DNA of 35,069 nucleotides from a virus. The translations under genes and the position numbers were made by a program. This document shows positions 29,941 through 35,069 of this stretch, piece by piece (within the stretch, counting starts at the first letter, position 1; every line of letters starts with the position of its first letter). The notes below the pieces were generated by a model that made no database searches, was not told where the DNA came from, and was given only the letters and a program-made list of their open reading frames with translations. The stretch is taken from IMG/VR virus record IMGVR_UViG_3300044697_000068, positions 1-35,069 of that record; one strand, 5' to 3'.

Positions 29941-32115
29941 TTAGAAATGTTTATGGGTTAAAATCTTTGTCAAATTATCAGCATGAGATATGGCGTTATC
30001 ACTTCTAGTCCTATCAGTTTCGGCCATATATCTGAGTTTCTGCTCTTCTAGCTGAGCGGCGACTTCGAGCTTCTTCATCTCGAGTTCCATTTGAACCTGT
30101 TCTAATTTTGCTTGAGCTTCCTGCATCTTGATTTGCAAAGCTTGCTTCTCAAGCTCAATCTTTTGCTGTTTGAATTGCACTTCTGCCATGAGCGCTTGAT
30201 CTTGAGCACTTGGTCTTTGTTCTTCTTGAGGCATTTGGCCTGTTTTGCCAGCTTCAAGGATAGCGGGAGGCACGAGGGTTTTAAGGCGATTTTTAATTTC
30301 AATTGTATTCATTAACGGCAGATTTTCAGCATATAAATCGGCAATCAGCGAGAATATGTTTGGATTACCCTTTAGAACAAGGTTGAGACTGTCCAATGCT
30401 TCAGCTTTTTGGCCTTCATATGAGGGGCCAGCTTGTAAAATGACCTGGAATTCACCCTTTCTAACATCATTTTTAATTTTCTCGCCATATTCGTCTTGAG
30501 CTTCATTGATTTTGATGTTTTGACGCCCTCTATCGGGGGTCATTAAATTCATAATACGTTGCGTATCATAAACCCTAGGGATCATTTGATTCACAATGGT
30601 TCCACCAGCTGTAATAGCCATATTAATAGCATTAAAAGCAACAAAAGTTGAATAGCTTCCCTGTCTTGTTCGTGCATCGATGGCGGCTCCTGAGACTTCG
30701 TTACCGACTTGGCCTAACCGTGAAGGATAAAGACCGCTTGAGGTATACATATCGTCAATGGCACGTTGATATTGTTGAATTAGGGAAGTTGAAAGTTCAG
30801 GGGGCCGCACTTGTTCTGGTTTAGCACCACTAGGGGATTCGTCATAGGTGAGCATTCCCTTGATGACTGTGGGGTCTTTCCAATGCTGTTGCGTATCCAA
30901 AGATTGCACGTTCTTCTTCGATCCAACCCATTGATCCCATCTGCTCACCTTGAGCAAGTATGCGCATTGAGTACCAAGGTAATTGAGGTATCTTTGAGCA
31001 TCTATGGCATCCATCAAGAACGGACGGCACATTTGTTTACCGTTTTTATCGAAATAAGAATTTTGGTCTACGAATATCAATGGCAAATCTTCTGCAGGGA
31101 ATTCACTTTCTTCAAGGATATATTCGCCAGCAATACGTCGATGAATGATGATTGAGGATTTAATCGACTTTGAATCTTCAATTCTAACCGGCATTCCTTC
31201 GTCATAGAGGGTCATGAAGTCCTCTTCGACAACAAATTCCTCTTCGACTTCAATTTCTCCCCCAGGGATTTCCTGCATATTTTCCATCATCACTGGCATC
31301 ATATGGTGAGCACGTGATGACTCTACTAATTCATCCATTTCAGCTTGGTTAAGGATGCGACCATTGGATAATTTGTAGAGGGTATCAGGCACCATCTTTC
31401 GCAAATAGTCATCAATTAGTGTAATGCCATTATCATCTGACCATGTGAAGGGATTCTCAGACGATTGATTCTCGGTTGATAGTGCAATTTCTTCTTGATT
31501 TTGATTAAGTGGGCCAGTTTCTTTTTTGACTTTCTCTTCGATATCTTTGCCATAAATAGAGCGGAATTTCTGCCTGGTCATGCGTGAAATATAGCCACAT
31601 CTCATGCCGTCAATTTTGTTAGGGTGTTCTGCCCCAATATCCCAATAACAGCGTGTAGCATCTTTAAATGAACGATAGACAATGTTTTGATCGAACGATT
31701 TAGTGCCGATGTAATCGGTGTCCACAAGGAAAGCACCAAAGCCACCAACGAATGATTGTTTGGCTGCGATTTGATATATACGCTTAGCATCTGTCGATAG
31801 CATCGTATCTTTGACAATGACCTGTCGAATTTGAGCGGTTTCTTCGTCACAATCTGAGGTGGGAACTACTTCTAATTGCGGGGTGTTTTGCTGTTGTTCA
31901 CCGAGCAATGTATTAATTAAGGTGGCCAGCTTATTGAACTGAAGGGGAACTTTGTTGTTCTTAAGCAACATATCTTCTTCATCATCTTCCCATTGTCTGC
32001 CCAATATGAACGTGTGCATCTGATGATACAGATCAATGTTCCACTTAAAATGCTCGCGCCACTTCTCTACTGCAATTCGTGCCTGTTGTGTTATTTTTTC
32101 TGCTTTCTTTGCCAT
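29941..32115 (-). CDS. portal protein, P22 gp1-like (724 aa)
   Basis: Dodecameric portal through which DNA is packaged. Length 724 matches P22 portal (725). N-terminal region has VEKWREHFKWNIDLYHQMHT and QWEDDEEDMLLKNNKVPLQF; the core includes QFNKLATLINTLLGEQQQNT and a NEVSGAAIDARTRQGSY stretch. The C-terminal 80 residues are a long charged coiled coil (KIELEKQALQIKMQEAQAKL), as in the P22 barrel. Sits between large terminase and scaffold. AAGGGAT precedes the ATG. Confidence 0.9.
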   Translation of the reverse strand: MAKKAEKITQQARIAVEKWREHFKWNIDLYHQMHTFILGRQWEDDEEDMLLKNNKVPLQFNKLATLINTLLGEQQQNTPQLEVVPTSDCDEETAQIRQVIVKDTMLSTDAKRIYQIAAKQSFVGGFGAFLVDTDYIGTKSFDQNIVYRSFKDATRCYWDIGAEHPNKIDGMRCGYISRMTRQKFRSIYGKDIEEKVKKETGPLNQNQEEIALSTENQSSENPFTWSDDNGITLIDDYLRKMVPDTLYKLSNGRILNQAEMDELVESSRAHHMMPVMMENMQEIPGGEIEVEEEFVVEEDFMTLYDEGMPVRIEDSKSIKSSIIIHRRIAGEYILEESEFPAEDLPLIFVDQNSYFDKNGKQMCRPFLMDAIDAQRYLNYLGTQCAYLLKVSRWDQWVGSKKNVQSLDTQQHWKDPTVIKGMLTYDESPSGAKPEQVRPPELSTSLIQQYQRAIDDMYTSSGLYPSRLGQVGNEVSGAAIDARTRQGSYSTFVAFNAINMAITAGGTIVNQMIPRVYDTQRIMNLMTPDRGRQNIKINEAQDEYGEKIKNDVRKGEFQVILQAGPSYEGQKAEALDSLNLVLKGNPNIFSLIADLYAENLPLMNTIEIKNRLKTLVPPAILEAGKTGQMPQEEQRPSAQDQALMAEVQFKQQKIELEKQALQIKMQEAQAKLEQVQMELEMKKLEVAAQLEEQKLRYMAETDRTRSDNAISHADNLTKILTHKHF

Positions 32116-32126
32116 GATTTAATCCC

Positions 32127-33662
32127 TTATAAAAACATGCCCGCCGCTTTTTCAGGCAATCGATTAACAGAGAAACTATTTGCGTTTAAATATTCTCCGA
32201 CGTAAAAAGTTAAAGCTAGGGCATCTGCTATATCAGGCGACTTCATCCCTCGTGCCTTTAAATCTTCTTTTGATTCAATCTGCAGTTTACCGCCTGCATT
32301 GCGATGATGATAACCTAAAGACGTTAAATCAGTCATAAGCTCGTCAGAATCAGGGATTTGCACTGGCATTTCTTGTGCTAGCCATTCCTTCATTTGATCC
32401 CAAAGCTCTGCTCGTAGGTTGAGATATCTCTCTTTATCATTAGATTTTCTGGCAACATTCACAGGTTCAATGATATCCCCGTGTCCAAGTTCGATTAACC
32501 TATCGCAAATCGGGCCGCCAATGCCTATTGAATCTATGCAAACTTTGGCTGGTCGCTCGCGATTAATGAGGTTAACGATGTGATACACAATCTCGGTGGA
32601 TTTCATATTGTGATGTGTCTCAACATTGTAAGCTAGTCGACCACGTCTGCGTATAATAGCGAAGCGATCTGTGTCTGAAACGGCGGGATCGCAACCTATG
32701 ACAAGGGGTGATGATGACTCTACTTTGTTCTTGCGTGCTTGCAATACAAGGTTGGCCTTAATTAACCTGTCTTCTACAGGATTTCTAAACGCATCAATCG
32801 AAGTCATTGGATATTCTACAGAGAATCGTTCTACTGCAAATTGATGATCATTTGAAAATTCTTTTAGCTTTCGTCTTCGCCAATACAAATGAGCAATTGT
32901 AAGCCCATTCTCAGCATGCAAATGCATCAATTCCTGTTCTTCGTCACTAAGAGAGGTGGTTTCTAAGTCTCGAGCATCAGCTGTATATTCGTCTTGCCAA
33001 AACCACGGGATGAAAATAGCCTGAAATTCTGATTCGCCGCTAATGGCAGAGAGCCACATGTTGTGAAAATAGTTGCCCATCCCCTGCGCCGTCGACTCTA
33101 AAATTATTTCAGTGCCTGGCTCGTTACTGACGGCCTGCAAAACCCCTTGTGCGTGCTCTTCTGCATTAGGCCAATAAGCAACTTCTGAACCATGAAATAG
33201 TTGTATGGTTTGTGAACGACCAGCACCTTTGCTGCCTGCGGTCGCAACAGCATAGCCAGAGTTCAACGATTTAAAGTTAAGCTCTTTTGCGCTTGAAGTG
33301 TCGGCAACGGGAACTAATCCCTTTGGCAGTAATTCATAATAATTTTTGGTGATGTTGAAAATGTTTTTAGTTGCTTCAGCTTGGTGGGCTAAAATGAATG
33401 CCTTCTTGCCTCGTTCGGTAGAAACTTTTTTGAAATAGCGTGCTTGTGTATAGGTGGAATAACCACCTTGACGCCCTTTCACTAAGACGGCTCTTACCTT
33501 CCCCGTTATTTTTAATTGATTCTCTAATCGTTCATGAAGGAAGTTTTGCCCGCGCCAAAATCTAAATGGCTTCACAAGACCAGACTTGGCTCTTACGCGT
33601 AGAAACTTTTCAGCAAAAATTGGCAATGAATTTAAAGCCTCGCGCAGTTTCTCATTACTCAT
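32127..33662 (-). CDS. terminase large subunit, P22/Sf6-like (511 aa)
   Basis: ATPase-nuclease motor of DNA packaging. Walker A-like VKGRQGGYST (residues 61-70), Walker B region with catalytic Glu (TIQLFHGSEVAYW, Glu160), motif III-like ILESTAQG (188-194), and the nuclease site VIGCDPAVSDTDRFA (Asp325), CIDSIGIGG (Asp377) and KSPDIADALALTF (Asp477). Length resembles P22 gp2 (499). Four bases after the small subunit stop, with GAAGAG as ribosome site. Confidence 0.93.
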   Translation of the reverse strand: MSNEKLREALNSLPIFAEKFLRVRAKSGLVKPFRFWRGQNFLHERLENQLKITGKVRAVLVKGRQGGYSTYTQARYFKKVSTERGKKAFILAHQAEATKNIFNITKNYYELLPKGLVPVADTSSAKELNFKSLNSGYAVATAGSKGAGRSQTIQLFHGSEVAYWPNAEEHAQGVLQAVSNEPGTEIILESTAQGMGNYFHNMWLSAISGESEFQAIFIPWFWQDEYTADARDLETTSLSDEEQELMHLHAENGLTIAHLYWRRRKLKEFSNDHQFAVERFSVEYPMTSIDAFRNPVEDRLIKANLVLQARKNKVESSSPLVIGCDPAVSDTDRFAIIRRRGRLAYNVETHHNMKSTEIVYHIVNLINRERPAKVCIDSIGIGGPICDRLIELGHGDIIEPVNVARKSNDKERYLNLRAELWDQMKEWLAQEMPVQIPDSDELMTDLTSLGYHHRNAGGKLQIESKEDLKARGMKSPDIADALALTFYVGEYLNANSFSVNRLPEKAAGMFL

Positions 33663-33665
33663 TTA

Positions 33666-34151
33666 TTACTCTTCGTTTAATAGTTTTTCTATTTCTGATT
33701 GACCATCTTGTTTATTATCTGCAGGAGGGGTATTGCCATATTGTTTAGGCAATAATTTAGACGCTAACCATTTTCTTGTATCTATTCGTAAGCGTGAACG
33801 TTGAACATGTTCTCCGTTTAATTGCCAACCTATATTTTCTCCTTTATCACCGAATTTTTCCATCCAATCATTTTGACCATCATCAGCAATTTCAAGCAAT
33901 TCTTCAGCCAAAATATCGGCTTGTTTTAACTTGGCTCGCGCGTATTGTTCTGAAAATGACTCATGAATATATCGCCATCTATAAATAGTATCGACACAAG
34001 GCAATTCTGGATAAAGTTCACAAATTCTTCTAATGCCAAAAGTATGTGTTGCAACTTTTTCGCAAATTAAATTAGCAATTTCTTCATTAAATATAGTGGG
34101 GCGACCTAACGGGGTCTTAGTCTTTTTGGCAGATTTCTTTGGTTCAGACAT
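33666..34151 (-). CDS. terminase small subunit (161 aa)
   Basis: DNA-recognition subunit of the packaging motor, like Sf6 gp1 and similar in size to P22 gp3 (162). Contains an N-terminal HTH (GRPTIFNEEIANLICEKVAT ... YPELPCVDTIYRWR), then SFSEQYARAKLKQADILAEE and the family stretch LRIDTRKWLASKLLPKQYGN. AAAGGGATTTT precedes the ATG. By analogy with P22 a pac site may lie in or near this gene. Confidence 0.87.
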   Translation of the reverse strand: MSEPKKSAKKTKTPLGRPTIFNEEIANLICEKVATHTFGIRRICELYPELPCVDTIYRWRYIHESFSEQYARAKLKQADILAEELLEIADDGQNDWMEKFGDKGENIGWQLNGEHVQRSRLRIDTRKWLASKLLPKQYGNTPPADNKQDGQSEIEKLLNEE

Positions 34152-34165
34152 AAAATCCCTTTAGT

Positions 34166-34188
34166 AAAAATGCAGCAAACCGCTGCAT
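34166..34188 (-). terminator. intrinsic terminator upstream of the small terminase gene
   Basis: On the minus strand ATGCAGC (rc of 34182-34188) pairs with GCTGCAT (rc of 34170-34176) across a 5-base loop, followed by TTTTT (rc of 34166-34170). A classic Rho-independent terminator between the 61-aa gene and terS. Confidence 0.75.
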
Positions 34189-34206
34189 GATTGAATTAGT
34201 GCGGGT

Positions 34207-34305
34207 AGGTCGTTGTGGATTCCCCGCTACTCACACTTACTGACGACCTCAGTGCATTTCCCCATCGGCAAGGATCCGCTATGTGAACTCTGTCATTCAA
34301 CAGAG
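34207..34305. promoter_or_regulatory. structured non-coding segment before terS
   Basis: AGGTCGT/ACGACCT (34207-34213, 34243-34249) encloses TGTG/CACA (34214-34217, 34232-34235). A second hairpin CTCTGT/ACAGAG (34288-34293, 34300-34305) follows. No ORF with a ribosome site was seen. Candidate pac site or structured RNA. Confidence 0.4.
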
Positions 34306-34324
34306 GGCCGACAACATCAAGACA

Positions 34325-34510
34325 TTATGGACCAGCTTGTTCGTTGCGATGTTCGCCGCGCATTTCGCCGTCCGCTTCACCTGGCATGCAATATTTAGGC
34401 TGCATGTCATACTGCTTTTTTACCATTTTACCGTACATAGATGGCACGCCATTGTAATGCGTGTTATCGAGACGGCCTTCACTGTAGTCTTTAACTTCGC
34501 GATCGCTCAT
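34325..34510 (-). CDS. small hydrophilic protein, first gene of late region (61 aa)
   Basis: I start at the ATG at 34508-34510 (MSDREVKDYSEG), preceded by AAGGGGAAATAAC; an earlier frame from 34543 has no ribosome site. The protein is very hydrophilic, with EGRLDNTHYNGVPSMYGKMV and a charged tail (GEADGEMRGEHRNEQAGP). Probably disordered. It precedes the late terminator and terS. Function unknown. Confidence 0.6.
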   Translation of the reverse strand: MSDREVKDYSEGRLDNTHYNGVPSMYGKMVKKQYDMQPKYCMPGEADGEMRGEHRNEQAGP

Positions 34511-34552
34511 GTTATTTCCCCTTGTTGTGGTGTAATTACCCAAGACCAGTTT

Positions 34553-34583
34553 ACTATAAACGTCTAAGTTAAAGAAATGTCAA
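34553..34583 (-). promoter_or_regulatory. candidate late promoter
   Basis: On the minus strand TTGACA (rc of 34578-34583) and TATAGT (rc of 34553-34558) with a long 19-bp spacer, reading into the 61-aa gene and the late operon. The -35 box is in the inverted repeat 34575-34642. Confidence 0.4.
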
Positions 34584-34642
34584 GTACTTTAGGGTGGCAC
34601 CTTAGCTTGGGTTTTGGGTGACACCCTACTATTTTGACATTT
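34575..34642. repeat. symmetrical inverted-repeat region between partition and late genes
   Basis: AAATGTCAA (34575-34583) mirrors TTGACATTT (34634-34642), and AGGGTGGCACC (34591-34601) mirrors GGGTGACACCCT (34616-34627) with one mismatch. Each inner arm is itself a palindrome of form GGTGNCACC. Candidate centromere (parS-like) or operator for an RHH protein. Confidence 0.65.
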
Positions 34643-34663
34643 ATAACCGCTAGTGGTTATAAA
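34634..34663 (+). promoter_or_regulatory. candidate rightward promoter with embedded palindrome
   Basis: TTGACA (34634-34639), 18-bp spacer, TATAAA (34658-34663). Between and over them TTTATAACC (34640-34648) is mirrored by GGTTATAAA (34655-34663). It points into the RHH gene from its 3' side, so it would make an antisense RNA, or it is an operator only. Confidence 0.45.
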
Positions 34664-34703
34664 CAATCTCTAGTTTATATGTGAGTTATTTAAATTTCAT
34701 TTG

Positions 34704-34919
34704 TCAGTAATCCTTGTTGTTTGCAATATAGCTCGTTAACATCTCAATGAACATGTCTCCTATGCTCATATCTTTGTTTATACCGATCCGTTTCAATTTT
34801 TTGTATTGCTCGGTCGGCACATAAAAGTGAACCTGGGATTTTCGTTTTGACATTACTGCCTGGGCTGCAGCATCAAAGCCAAGGTTGATACCAGCTCGCC
34901 CTTTTTCTAAATTCTTCAT
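34704..34919 (-). CDS. ribbon-helix-helix partner of ParA, centromere-binding protein (71 aa)
   Basis: The C-terminal 45 residues form an RHH fold: strand SQVHFYVPTEQYKKLKRIGI, helix, then SIGDMFIEMLTSYIANN. The N-terminal 25 residues are a basic flexible arm (MKNLEKGRAGINLGFDAAAQ), which in ParG-type proteins stimulates the ParA ATPase. Its ATG overlaps the parA stop (ATGA). ParA plus small RHH partner is the type Ib partition system. It probably binds the repeats at 34575-34663 and represses its own operon. Confidence 0.78.
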   Translation of the reverse strand: MKNLEKGRAGINLGFDAAAQAVMSKRKSQVHFYVPTEQYKKLKRIGINKDMSIGDMFIEMLTSYIANNKDY

Positions 34920-35069
34920 TCGCCGAGTTCCTTTAATAAAAGAGAGCCTAAGACCGCCATCTCTTCAATAGCTAGTTTGTTGCTTGTCTCGAAAATGGTG
35001 ATGGCTGAGGAGACTGATACCGCATAGTCTATGCGTTGATGGATACATTGGTACAACGGTACAATTGTA
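34916..35069 (-). CDS. parA: parA 3' part (second terminal copy)
   Basis: The same gene as at 1-642; this end shows the C-terminal 50 residues and the stop (tail VLGSLLLKELGE, TGA at 34916-34918). Bases 34943-35069 duplicate 1-127. Only one copy exists on the circle. Confidence 0.9.
   Translation of the reverse strand, partial: TIVPLYQCIHQRIDYAVSVSSAITIFETSNKLAIEEMAVLGSLLLKELGE
34943..35069. repeat. terminal direct repeat (right copy)
   Basis: Exact copy of bases 1-127; see the left copy. Confidence 0.93.

Noticed and set aside
34213-34567. Plus-strand ORFs of 61 and 94 codons over the 61-aa late gene and structured segment.
   Set aside because: They oppose a gene with a strong ribosome site, and their products look random.

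Overview
This window is a complete, circular, AT-rich bacteriophage genome. The last 127 bases (34943-35069) repeat the first 127 exactly, as in an assembler-closed circle. The true molecule is therefore about 34,942 bp, and the partition gene parA is cut by the arbitrary window edge. The virion genes follow the order and approximate sizes of podovirus P22: small terminase, large terminase, portal, scaffold, coat, gp4, gp10, ejection proteins, tail fibres. No integrase or transposase is visible. Instead there is a ParA ATPase plus ribbon-helix-helix (RHH) partition pair and a winged-helix protein that looks like a replication initiator. The best overall reading is a P22-like phage-plasmid, a virus whose prophage is a partitioned circular plasmid. 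The host is a Gram-negative bacterium, judging by a lipoprotein signal, a colicin-V-type leader and P22-type ejection proteins. A low-GC gammaproteobacterium is plausible, but the sequence does not fix it.

Layout. (1) 1-2477, minus strand: replication and maintenance operon (winged-helix Rep, three small proteins, a 53-aa protein, parA), continuing across the window edge into the RHH partner at 34704-34919. (2) 2518-2703: a lone plus-strand ORF whose start lies in an inverted repeat. (3) 2676-5576, minus strand: eleven small orphan genes headed by an RHH regulator. (4) 5577-5657: two face-to-face promoters with abutting -10 boxes. (5) 5658-11323, plus strand: a tightly coupled early operon with an acidic 40-aa protein, zinc-ribbon proteins, a YqaJ exonuclease and RecT recombinase. 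It also holds a run of small membrane or secreted proteins that includes a microcin-V-like double-glycine peptide and a spanin-like overlapping pair. (6) 34510 down to 11320, minus strand: late virion operon ending in a modular set of tail-fibre genes and a possible muralytic protein.

How the genes could work together (inference). Rep and Par keep the circle as a plasmid. The RHH regulator at 5403-5576 sits where it could control the divergent early promoters. Exo and RecT give recombination, possibly for circularising or concatemerising DNA. A symmetrical region at 34553-34663 separates the partition operon from the late operon and is the best candidate centromere or late-operon control site. 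The microcin-like peptide and its two-helix neighbour suggest the resident element may arm its host, though no export machinery is encoded here.

Most small genes are unrecognised. All family calls come from reading motifs and gene order; no database search was possible.
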